Positions 1-5,651 of a stretch of 6,900 nt of DNA are shown here, in pieces. The notes beneath the pieces were generated by a model, which saw only the letters and a program-made list of their open reading frames with translations, was not told the origin of the DNA and searched no databases. Within the stretch, counting starts at the first letter, position 1. Each line of letters begins with the position of its first letter. The DNA lies in NCBI GenBank assembly GCA_947169985.1, contig CAMVRW010000131.1, forward strand, positions 1 through 6,900, in the 5' to 3' direction. The DNA comes from an uncultured Butyrivibrio sp. (GTDB lineage: Bacteria > Bacillota > Clostridia > Lachnospirales > Lachnospiraceae). The translations under genes were made by a program, and so were the position numbers.

Positions 1-647
1 TCCGCTTCTATAGCCAAAATCTCCTCATTCAAAGACAGCATACGGGCATCAAGGTTCGCTACCATAGTTGCACATTCATGAAGCTCTGAATTGATATGAG
101 CCGGAGCCTTTCCTTCAAACTTATACTGAATCTTATGCTCCAGTGAAGCCCAGAAATCCATGGCAACAGTCCTGATCTGTATCTCCACCTTAACATTCAC
201 GATCCTGTCAGAAAGATAAACAGGAAGAGAAACTATCATGTGATAGCTCCTGTATCCGCTGGGCTTGGGGTTCATGATGTAATCCTTCACCGTCAAAACC
301 TGGATATCCTTCTGATTGCTGATCATCTCAGCTATCCTGTAGATATCAGATGTAAAGGAACAGATGATACGGATTCCCGCAATGTCATTCACATAGCGGA
401 CCATGTTTTCCAGGGTGGACTCATAGCCGTTTCTCTTAAGCTTTTTTACAATGCTCTCAGGAACCTTAACACGGGCCTTTACATGCTCGATAGGGTTATA
501 CCTGTGAACCTCCTGAAACTCTTCATTAAGGATCTCAATCTTGGTGGTGATCTGCTTCAGGGCAGCATTATAAAGGAGGTTTACTTCCTCCCAGGAGTTC
601 ATATCATCAGATATTTTCATGTCCATTCCGGATAGATCAAGTTCCAT
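1..647 (-). CDS. Small alarmone synthetase (GTP pyrophosphokinase, RelQ/YjbM-like), C-terminus cut by window edge
   Basis: Transfers pyrophosphate from ATP to GTP or GDP to make (p)ppGpp, the cytosolic stringent-response signal. The 215 visible residues (my own translation) show the RelA/SpoT synthetase domain: VKARVKVPESIVKKLKRNG (56-74), DIAGIRIIC (88-96, with the conserved Asp), NPKPSGYRSYH (126-136) and VEIQIRT (154-160), followed by W166 and E170-H171-K172. Only about 50 residues precede the domain, so there is no N-terminal HD hydrolase and no room for TGS/ACT domains. This is a monofunctional small synthetase; such proteins are usually about 210-260 residues, so probably only the tail is missing. 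The ATG at 647 lies inside the end of the upstream glycosyltransferase gene, overlapping by 11 bases. An AAGGA about 11 bases upstream may serve as ribosome binding site, and coupled translation is likely. An ATG at 626 is an alternative start, with a poorer upstream site. Family call is firm; the RelQ rather than RelP subgroup is less so. Confidence 0.93.
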   Translation of the reverse strand, partial: MELDLSGMDMKISDDMNSWEEVNLLYNAALKQITTKIEILNEEFQEVHRYNPIEHVKARVKVPESIVKKLKRNGYESTLENMVRYVNDIAGIRIICSFTSDIYRIAEMISNQKDIQVLTVKDYIMNPKPSGYRSYHMIVSLPVYLSDRIVNVKVEIQIRTVAMDFWASLEHKIQYKFEGKAPAHINSELHECATMVANLDARMLSLNEEILAIEA

Positions 648-1578
648 TTGCGAAATATTCCTTATTAAGCGCACACGCCATGCGGATCTTGCGTGGCAGT
701 TTTTTGTAGTTTCTTCCCAGCTTGTAGCCCATAAATCTGAAGCCACACATTATCACGTAGTGAGGGATGAGATACCCCTTACCAAGCTGTCTGAAGTCCT
801 CTATGGTCTGGGATACCATTTTCTTGCCTTCTGTCTCTGACTTAACAGCTCCAAAGATCTCAGGGTGCTCAACCTGCGAAACTCCCAGATCAAAGTTCCT
901 GTGGAACTGCTGCATGCATGAGTAGTTGTGAGAATGGATCACGCCAGCCTCAGGAACGTAGCAGATGGCATATCCATTCTGACACGCAGTTCCTGCATAG
1001 ACCATATCCTCGTTAAAGATAGTCCTGTGGGTGAAACCTCCCAGCTTATCAAACACATCTCTTCTGTACATTGCACAGACATTGGAACAAAAATAAGTCT
1101 TGATACCAAGGCGTCCAAGATCCGCCTGTGTCTTTCTCATGGGCTCTGTAGGATAATTGAACTTCCTTGAATAGCGCTCAGCCAGGTTGCAGTCTGACTT
1201 TGGATACTGTCTTCCATAGGCTGCTGCCACTTCAGGGTCCTCAAGGGCCTTTGAAAGGCTGGAAATAAGCATCTTGTCCCTGGGAAAAGCATCCTGGGTC
1301 ATCATCAAAAAGAAATCCGCCTTGGAGTGCTTAACTCCCTGATTCCTTGTCTCACCGTGATCAAATTCAGCCTTGGTCACATGTTGCAGAACAATGTTGT
1401 CATATTTCTCTAAAGGGTCTTCCTTTGAACTGGAAATGAGATAATCCCAATACTTCTTTTCCGTATTCATAATGATGATGTGGGAAGGGCGAAGTGCCTG
1501 GCTCTCCAGGTCATCAATAAGGCGCAAAAAAGACAGATCCGGTTTATAGGTTGGTATTATTATATCAATGGTACTCAT
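637..1578 (-). CDS. Family 2 glycosyltransferase, probable rhamnosyltransferase
   Basis: A GT-A fold inverting glycosyltransferase of 313 residues, likely adding a sugar (probably rhamnose from dTDP-rhamnose) to a lipid-linked polysaccharide precursor at the inner membrane face. Visible motifs: IDIIIPTYKP at the N-terminus; FDHGETRN (72-79), the F-x-H-G-x-T-R-N signature known from rhamnosyltransferases of the RfbN/RgpF kind; TQDAFP (94-99) at the DxD position; FNEDM (188-192) carrying the likely catalytic acid pair; and YVPEAGVIHSHNYS (207-220). No membrane span is obvious. I chose the ATG at 1578 because AGGA sits 6 bases before it. An in-frame ATG at 1596 adds MKTGKR but directly abuts a terminator T-tract and has no well-spaced ribosome binding site. 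The stop overlaps the start of the alarmone synthetase gene. Sugar specificity is inferred from motif resemblance. Confidence 0.9.
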   Translation of the reverse strand: MSTIDIIIPTYKPDLSFLRLIDDLESQALRPSHIIIMNTEKKYWDYLISSSKEDPLEKYDNIVLQHVTKAEFDHGETRNQGVKHSKADFFLMMTQDAFPRDKMLISSLSKALEDPEVAAAYGRQYPKSDCNLAERYSRKFNYPTEPMRKTQADLGRLGIKTYFCSNVCAMYRRDVFDKLGGFTHRTIFNEDMVYAGTACQNGYAICYVPEAGVIHSHNYSCMQQFHRNFDLGVSQVEHPEIFGAVKSETEGKKMVSQTIEDFRQLGKGYLIPHYVIMCGFRFMGYKLGRNYKKLPRKIRMACALNKEYFANGT

Positions 1579-1584
1579 TCTTTT

Positions 1585-1588
1585 TCCT
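1585..1588 (-). promoter_or_regulatory. Ribosome binding site deciding the glycosyltransferase start at 1578
   Basis: On the minus strand AGGA is followed by 6 bases and then the ATG at 1578. This spacing is near ideal. The upstream in-frame ATG at 1596 has only an AGGAG about 14 bases away, inside a terminator hairpin, so the downstream start is preferred. Confidence 0.6.
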
Positions 1589-1596
1589 GTTTTCAT

Positions 1597-1630
1597 AAAA
1601 ACGGGCCGGGCTCCTAAAAGAACCCAGCCC
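1597..1630 (-). terminator. Intrinsic terminator after the LCP gene
   Basis: Read on the minus strand, GGGCTGGGTTC (1630-1620) can pair with GAGCCCGGCCC (1613-1603) over 11 positions, two of them G-U, with a 6-base loop, followed by GTTTTT (1602-1597). It lies 18 bases past the LCP stop codon. The T-tract runs directly into the ATG at 1596, the upstream candidate start of the next gene. The glycosyltransferase and alarmone synthetase genes therefore need either read-through or a promoter not obvious here. Confidence 0.8.
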
Positions 1631-1648
1631 CTTTAATCTCAATAAATA

Positions 1649-3034
1649 TTAGTTGGAAAGATACTTACTAACGTCTCCCTTGATCTTCTCGCTGTACTTC
1701 TGAACGTCTCCTGAAACCTCATACTCGGAATCGTTGAACAGGAACTGATGGAGCCACTTAACATTGCTCTGAAGGTCAACAGGAAGTACGCAGCTTCCAG
1801 CCTTACCCATGGTACCTGTAGCACGCATATCCTCTGCAGGGAATCCGCTGTTCTCAACAACGTTGTAGTTGGCAATGTTCTTAAGAAGTGCAAGGATCTC
1901 GTCAAGGTCAAGAGATGTGTAGGTCTCGCCAAAGGCCTTGTTAGCTACTGTCTCAAGCTGTGAGTAGCTCATGCCCTTTGCCTTATCGAGGCATGCCATA
2001 AGGACAGTTCTCTGTCTCTCAGCACGTCTGAAGTCGTCACCTGCTGTGTATCTGATACGGCAGTAAGCTGTTGCCTGAAGACCATTAAGGGTCTGAACAC
2101 CTGAGCTTGTAACAGGTGTGTAGTTGAGCTTCAGCTCAGTAGCCATTGTTGACTGGTAGTTATTAAGGTGGGAGATTTCTGCATCAGTAACATCGATTGT
2201 TACACCGCCAAGAGCATCAACCACATCTGTGAGCCCTCTGAAACCGATGGTTACAAAGTTCTCAATATCCATATCAAGGTTCATGTTAAGCATTGAGATA
2301 GCCTGCTCAGGACCACCCTGGGCGTATGCTGCATTACACTTGGTATAGGTATCATTACTAAGGTTAAGGTATGTATCACGGTAAACTGAGCAGAGCTTGA
2401 TATCACCGTTCTCGTTGTTGATAGAAGCGATCATGATAGTATCTGATCTTGTATTCTTGGTGAGCTCCTCCTCACGGGAGTCAACACCGAAGAGGGCGAT
2501 ATTTGTGTAGCCCTTCATCTTCTCATCATTTACAACGGTCTCACTGATACTCTGGGAGATAGCCTCCTCATTCAGGTTAACCTTACCTACCTTTGTGACA
2601 TCAACTTTGAAGAACAGTGTGTATGCCACATATACTAAGATGCAGGCAACAAGCATTTCTGCTACTAAAAGAATTATTGCCTTTGTGCTGTTTTTCTTTT
2701 TCTTAGGACTGTTTCCGGAACCATTTCTGGAACCGCCGCCATTTCTTCCACCATTACCGCTTCTTGAAGAAGGTCTTGAGGAAGATGGTCTTGAAGAACT
2801 TCTTGAGGCTGATCCGCCATTTCTTGATGAAGAACCTGCGCTTCTTGATGATGAACCACTTCTTGATCCTGTCTGTGAACCGCTCCTTGAAGCCGATCCA
2901 CTTCTTGAACCCTGTGAACTTCTCCTGGGCTCTCTGTCATCGTATCTATCATCGTAGCGATCGTCGTATCTGTCGCTTCTGCGGGAAGGCCTGCGCTCTT
3001 CTCTCTCGTAGTACTCGTCGTCTCTGTTTGACAT
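1649..3034 (-). CDS. LytR-CpsA-Psr (LCP) family cell-wall glycopolymer ligase with long Ser/Arg/Gly-rich cytoplasmic tail
   Basis: LCP proteins sit in the membrane with the catalytic domain outside and move undecaprenyl-pyrophosphate-linked glycopolymers (teichoic acid, capsule, rhamnan) onto peptidoglycan. In this 461-residue protein, residues 1-38 are highly charged and contain YDDR three times (23-34). Residues 39-109 are almost only Ser, Arg, Gly and Asn, then KKKKNSTK, one membrane segment (about 119-142) and an extracellular LCP domain (about 175-345). Visible LCP signatures: GVDSR (183-187), RSDTI (196-200), SVYRDTYL (216-223), KCNAAYAQGG (232-241) and RIRYTAGDDFRRAERQR (326-342). These hold the conserved Arg and Asp residues that bind pyrophosphate and metal. 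The ATG at 3034 is preferred over the in-frame TTG at 3055, because the codons between them contain the GAGGAGAG ribosome binding site. It looks monocistronic: a promoter candidate and a terminator lie upstream, and another terminator lies downstream. The family call is strong; the polymer it handles is inferred from neighbours. Confidence 0.95.
   Translation of the reverse strand: MSNRDDEYYEREERRPSRRSDRYDDRYDDRYDDREPRRSSQGSRSGSASRSGSQTGSRSGSSSRSAGSSSRNGGSASRSSSRPSSSRPSSRSGNGGRNGGGSRNGSGNSPKKKKNSTKAIILLVAEMLVACILVYVAYTLFFKVDVTKVGKVNLNEEAISQSISETVVNDEKMKGYTNIALFGVDSREEELTKNTRSDTIMIASINNENGDIKLCSVYRDTYLNLSNDTYTKCNAAYAQGGPEQAISMLNMNLDMDIENFVTIGFRGLTDVVDALGGVTIDVTDAEISHLNNYQSTMATELKLNYTPVTSSGVQTLNGLQATAYCRIRYTAGDDFRRAERQRTVLMACLDKAKGMSYSQLETVANKAFGETYTSLDLDEILALLKNIANYNVVENSGFPAEDMRATGTMGKAGSCVLPVDLQSNVKWLHQFLFNDSEYEVSGDVQKYSEKIKGDVSKYLSN
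2708..2920 (-). repeat. Degenerate Ser/Arg/Gly coding repeat in the LCP cytoplasmic tail
   Basis: This stretch encodes residues 39-109 of the LCP protein. A loose nucleotide unit of the form TCAAGAAGTGGTTC recurs, giving S-R-S-G-S, S-R-S-A-G-S, S-R-N-G-G-S and S-R-P-S-S units. Units differ in length and in codon choice. The last part changes to Asn/Gly (SGNGGRNGGGSRNGSGN) before a Lys run next to the membrane segment. It should be disordered and positively charged. The opposite strand is open across it but gives only Leu/Glu/Pro-rich nonsense. Confidence 0.85.
2933..2968 (-). repeat. Triple YDDR coding repeat in the LCP N-terminus
   Basis: Three consecutive 12-base units encode Tyr-Asp-Asp-Arg (residues 23-34): TACGACGATCGC, TACGATGATAGA and TACGATGACAGA. 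The peptide is identical in each, while the DNA differs at synonymous positions. Confidence 0.9.
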
Positions 3035-3041
3035 TACAAAA

Positions 3042-3049
3042 CTCTCCTC
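3042..3049 (-). promoter_or_regulatory. Strong ribosome binding site of the LCP gene
   Basis: GAGGAGAG on the minus strand is followed by 7 bases and then ATG at 3034. It lies inside the possible seven-codon TTG-initiated extension, which argues against that longer start. Confidence 0.8.
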
Positions 3050-3061
3050 ACCCAACGTTTT

Positions 3062-3087
3062 TGGTTTTCACAAATTGCAGAAAACCA
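3062..3087 (-). promoter_or_regulatory. Perfect inverted repeat in the LCP leader
   Basis: TGGTTTTC and GAAAACCA form a perfect 8-base inverted repeat around a 10-base spacer (TGCAATTTGT on the minus strand). It sits between the candidate promoter and the ribosome binding site. No T-tract follows it, so it is not a terminator. It may be a protein-binding operator or an mRNA 5' hairpin; the sequence cannot say which. Confidence 0.4.
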
Positions 3088-3094
3088 CCAATAC

Positions 3095-3123
3095 ATTTTG
3101 CCACAATTAATAAGATTATACAA
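3095..3123 (-). promoter_or_regulatory. Candidate vegetative promoter(s) for the LCP gene
   Basis: On the minus strand TTGTAT (3123-3118) and CAAAAT (3100-3095) are 17 bases apart, with TGG just before the second box as in an extended -10 element. Alternatively TATAAT (3120-3115) is itself a perfect -10, but I see no -35 at proper distance from it. Either fits the position between the preceding terminator and the LCP gene. The exact boxes are uncertain. Confidence 0.5.
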
Positions 3124-3130
3124 CCCCATG

Positions 3131-3182
3131 AAAAAACGCACGCCAGTGCTGCATTTGAATTGCTTTCCACACTAGTATGCGT
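3131..3182 (-). terminator. Intrinsic terminator overlapping the stop codon of the hexose-phosphate transferase gene
   Basis: On the minus strand ACGCATACTAGTG (3182-3170) pairs with CACTGGCGTGCGT (3148-3136): 13 positions with two G-U pairs and one A-C mismatch, over a 21-base loop. A TTTTTT run at 3136-3131 follows. The TAG stop (3174-3172) is inside the left arm. This closes the upstream transcription unit and separates it from the LCP gene. Confidence 0.7.
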
Positions 3183-4650
3183 TCTTGTTTACAAAGCCAT
3201 GGCGGATTGTGCCCACAAGGATCTTGAAATCAAAGGCCATGGACCAGTTCTCGATATAGTAAATATCGTAGTCGATTCTTTTCCTGATGGAGGTATCTCC
3301 GCGGTAGCCGTTTATCTGGGCCCAGCCGGTAAGTCCCGGACGAACCTGGTGCTTTACCATGTATCTGGGGATCTGCTCCTTGAATTTCTCAACAAACTGA
3401 GGTCTCTCAGGCCTTGGTCCCACCAGTGACATCTGTCCCACAAAAATATTGAAGAACTGTGGCATCTCATCGATACTGGTCTTCCGAAGAAATGCCCCAA
3501 CCCTTGTGACTCTTGGATCACCCTTCGTGGTCCAGCCTTTCTTTTCCTCGGCCTCGGTCTGAACCTTCATGGTCCTGAACTTGTACATCATAAATGGTGC
3601 GCCGTTAAGCCCCACTCTCTCCTGCTTGTAGATAACAGGGCCTTCGCTGGTGAGCTTGATAAGTATGGCTGAAACCAGCATGATAGGCGAAAACAGAATG
3701 ATGGCAAACAGTGATCCCACAATGTCCACCAGTCTCTTTGCCAGTTTGTTGAAGGAGTTGGTAAGTGGCACGTATCTGATGTTGATGACAGGAATGCCCT
3801 GAACATCCTCAGTGTAGGGATTACTTGGGAAAAGAGATGAGTAATCCGGAATGAACTTGGTGTGGATACCGGATTTCTCACATTGTGCCACCAAAACCTC
3901 CAGCCTGTCGTAATCGTCCAGAGGAAGGGTGATGGTGATCTCATCGTAATTGTTCTGTTCGATGTAATTTCCCAGCTCGTCTATCTTTCCAACAACCTTG
4001 ACACCATGGTAGCTTGTACCCAGCGGTACAAAGTCGTCAAGAACGCCCGCCACAATGTATCCCCATTGGGGATTATCCAAAATCCTGCTGATATAGGCCT
4101 CCGCAGCTCTGGAATATCCCACCAGCAGAATGTGCTTGATGTTGTAGCCCTTCTTCCTGATGTACCTAAGGAACTTCCTCAGCATCCAGTGAGCAAAGGT
4201 GGTCAGGGTAATATTCAGTCCGAAGAATATACCGATCATGGAACGGGAGAAATATGGCTGGTTGATCATGTACAAAACAACCAGGAACCCAATGACGCCC
4301 ATTACATTGGCCTGAACTATGTCCACAAACTCATCCCAGAGTCTCAGCGCCCTTCTTGAGGTGTAGAGCTGGACCATGTAATAGAGCATAAGATAGCAGG
4401 GAATCAGGAAATAAAGCGCAGAAAAATAAACCGGCATTGGAAGACGTCCGACCACCGGTCTCTTATCCGCAAAAATCGATTCAAATTTAAGGTAATAGGA
4501 CAGCGAGTAGGAACCAGCCACCAAAAGCCCGTCCACAATGACATGCGCCCTATTAAGATGTACCTGATTGTCCTTGATCATATAACTATCATAGACTGCC
4601 GTTCCCCCAGCCTTGCGGCCCGCAGCCTGATCCCCTAACTTATGTACCAT
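3172..4650 (-). CDS. Undecaprenyl-phosphate hexose-1-phosphate transferase (WcaJ/CpsE-type initiating sugar transferase)
   Basis: Starts repeat-unit synthesis by moving a hexose-1-phosphate (glucose or galactose) from a UDP-sugar to undecaprenyl phosphate on the cytosolic membrane face. The 492-residue protein has the full long-form layout. Four hydrophobic segments lie near 34-52, 74-95, 113-130 and 136-155. A soluble Rossmann-like middle domain follows (about 171-290, KHILLVGYSRAAE at its start). Then comes a membrane-entering helix (307-332) and the catalytic domain: YKFRTM (356-361), GDPRVTRVG (377-385), the Asp-Glu pair in TSIDEMPQ (391-398), SLVGPRPER (408-416), RPGLTGWAQINGYRG (437-451) and DYDIYYIENWS (460-470). 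The start is uncertain. The ATG at 4650 has no clear ribosome binding site and overlaps a TATAAT; the internal ATG at 4581 (MIKDNQVHLNRAHV) would begin just before the first membrane segment, like many relatives, but also lacks a good site. A terminator follows. Sugar specificity cannot be read from sequence. Confidence 0.95.
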   Translation of the reverse strand: MVHKLGDQAAGRKAGGTAVYDSYMIKDNQVHLNRAHVIVDGLLVAGSYSLSYYLKFESIFADKRPVVGRLPMPVYFSALYFLIPCYLMLYYMVQLYTSRRALRLWDEFVDIVQANVMGVIGFLVVLYMINQPYFSRSMIGIFFGLNITLTTFAHWMLRKFLRYIRKKGYNIKHILLVGYSRAAEAYISRILDNPQWGYIVAGVLDDFVPLGTSYHGVKVVGKIDELGNYIEQNNYDEITITLPLDDYDRLEVLVAQCEKSGIHTKFIPDYSSLFPSNPYTEDVQGIPVINIRYVPLTNSFNKLAKRLVDIVGSLFAIILFSPIMLVSAILIKLTSEGPVIYKQERVGLNGAPFMMYKFRTMKVQTEAEEKKGWTTKGDPRVTRVGAFLRKTSIDEMPQFFNIFVGQMSLVGPRPERPQFVEKFKEQIPRYMVKHQVRPGLTGWAQINGYRGDTSIRKRIDYDIYYIENWSMAFDFKILVGTIRHGFVNKNAY

Positions 4651-4677
4651 TATAATTTAATTTAGGCCCCAGGGCAA
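4649..4677 (-). promoter_or_regulatory. Candidate promoter overlapping the upstream start of the hexose-phosphate transferase gene
   Basis: On the minus strand TTGCCC (4677-4672) and a perfect TATAAT (4654-4649) are separated by 17 bases. This fits a housekeeping promoter: 4 of 6 matches in the -35, 6 of 6 in the -10. The -10 overlaps the ATG at 4650. A transcript from it would start about 7 bases further on and could use only the internal ATG at 4581. It fills most of the 29-base gap after the preceding gene, so chance AT-richness remains possible. Confidence 0.4.
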
Positions 4678-4679
4678 AC

Positions 4680-5645
4680 TCAGATTCCGAAGGCCCGCCT
4701 CGCCAGATTCACCCACAGCTCGATCTGAAGCCTTACAGCGCCAATAAACTCTGTCTTTCCAAACTTCACCCTCTTATCAGCATTCCCGGCGATCTTGCGA
4801 AAGCCCTGCATAAGCCCGCGGATATGAGCCTTCCCCAGATGATGTCTTACGTAAAAGACATGCTTGATGAGAATTCCAAGCAGTATAAGCGGGAAGTTTA
4901 TAAAGATCTGGAAAATGGGCATATTCTTGAAAATAAGGTAGATGTTGTTCCCCGCTGTGAGTTCCACCTTAAAAGCATTGTACCTTGAGCCGCTGGATCC
5001 GCTCCCTACGTGATACACAATGGCTGTGGGCTCCATTACATTGGCAAAGCCTTTGAGCCTTGCCCTGTAACCAAGGTCCACATCCTCAAGATAGCAGAAA
5101 TGCTCTTCGTCAAAATACCCAACTATATCTAAATACTCTTTTCTGTAGATCGCCGCTCCTGCGCAGGCGCTGGTAACTGACTCCCTGTGCGAAAACTGCC
5201 GGTTGTCCTTATCCTTCCCCGGCGTAAAAGCCCAGCCAAGAGCACAGTAAAGGTCTCCGCAATCGTCAATATCATGGGGCTGTGCCATCTTCAGCATCTT
5301 AGCCTGGGCGGAAAAGAGCCTTTTTTTGTTCTCCATTACTCCCACAAGACTCTCCAGTGCCTTCTCATCACACATGGTGTCATTGTTCAGCAAAAAGACA
5401 TACTGGCTGGCTGCCGCTTTGATTCCCACATTTGCAGCATTGGCAAACCCGGTGTTCTCAGAAAGTTCAATGAGCTTCACCTGGGGGTATTTATTCCTTA
5501 TATGATCCTGGCTGCCATCAGTGGAACCATTGTCCACAATGATGACCTTAAACTCCTGAAAAGTCTGTTTTTTAAGGCTTTTAAGGCAGTCGTCCAGATA
5601 TTTCTTTCCATTATAATTAGGAATTATGACTGTTACTAGTTCCAT
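4680..5645 (-). CDS. Family 2 glycosyltransferase, WbbL-like
   Basis: An inverting GT-A glycosyltransferase of 321 residues that probably extends the lipid-linked oligosaccharide in the cytosol at the membrane. Motifs in order: VIIPNYNG (6-13) and VDNGSTDGS (37-45) of the nucleotide-binding half; SENTGFANAANVGI (62-75); LLNNDT (85-90), the metal-binding DxD equivalent; the acceptor-side block with GYFDEEHFCYLEDVDLGYR (176-194), where the Glu-Asp is the likely catalytic base; and YHVGSGSSGS (211-220). A hydrophobic stretch at about 243-266 and a basic C-terminus may anchor it to the membrane. This layout is typical of WbbL-type enzymes, several of which transfer rhamnose, but specificity is inferred. 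It begins 6 bases after the previous gene, with AAGGA inside that gene's last codons as ribosome binding site, so the two are almost certainly co-transcribed. Confidence 0.92.
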   Translation of the reverse strand: MELVTVIIPNYNGKKYLDDCLKSLKKQTFQEFKVIIVDNGSTDGSQDHIRNKYPQVKLIELSENTGFANAANVGIKAAASQYVFLLNNDTMCDEKALESLVGVMENKKRLFSAQAKMLKMAQPHDIDDCGDLYCALGWAFTPGKDKDNRQFSHRESVTSACAGAAIYRKEYLDIVGYFDEEHFCYLEDVDLGYRARLKGFANVMEPTAIVYHVGSGSSGSRYNAFKVELTAGNNIYLIFKNMPIFQIFINFPLILLGILIKHVFYVRHHLGKAHIRGLMQGFRKIAGNADKRVKFGKTEFIGAVRLQIELWVNLARRAFGI

Positions 5646-5651
5646 GCCTGT

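Noticed and set aside
240..635. Plus-strand open frame opposite the alarmone synthetase
   Set aside because: The minus-strand frame carries all RelA/SpoT synthetase motifs; this is its shadow.
2595..2957. Plus-strand open frame rich in Leu, Glu and Pro
   Set aside because: It is the antisense of the Ser/Arg/Gly repeat of the LCP gene; its composition follows from the repeat and it shows no domain.
2708..2968. Possible CRISPR or tandem-repeat array
   Set aside because: Units are short, variable, in frame, and encode a peptide repeat; there are no spacers.
3034..3055. Longer LCP start at a TTG codon (3055)
   Set aside because: The added codons contain the GAGGAGAG ribosome binding site for the ATG at 3034, which is the better start.
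2764..3429. Long plus-strand open frame crossing the LCP start, the intergenic region and the end of the transferase gene
   Set aside because: It runs antisense to two well-supported genes, their promoter region and a terminator, and shows no recognisable motif.
3862..4359. Plus-strand open frame opposite the hexose-phosphate transferase
   Set aside because: Antisense to the conserved middle domain and membrane segments; no domain or ribosome binding site supports it.
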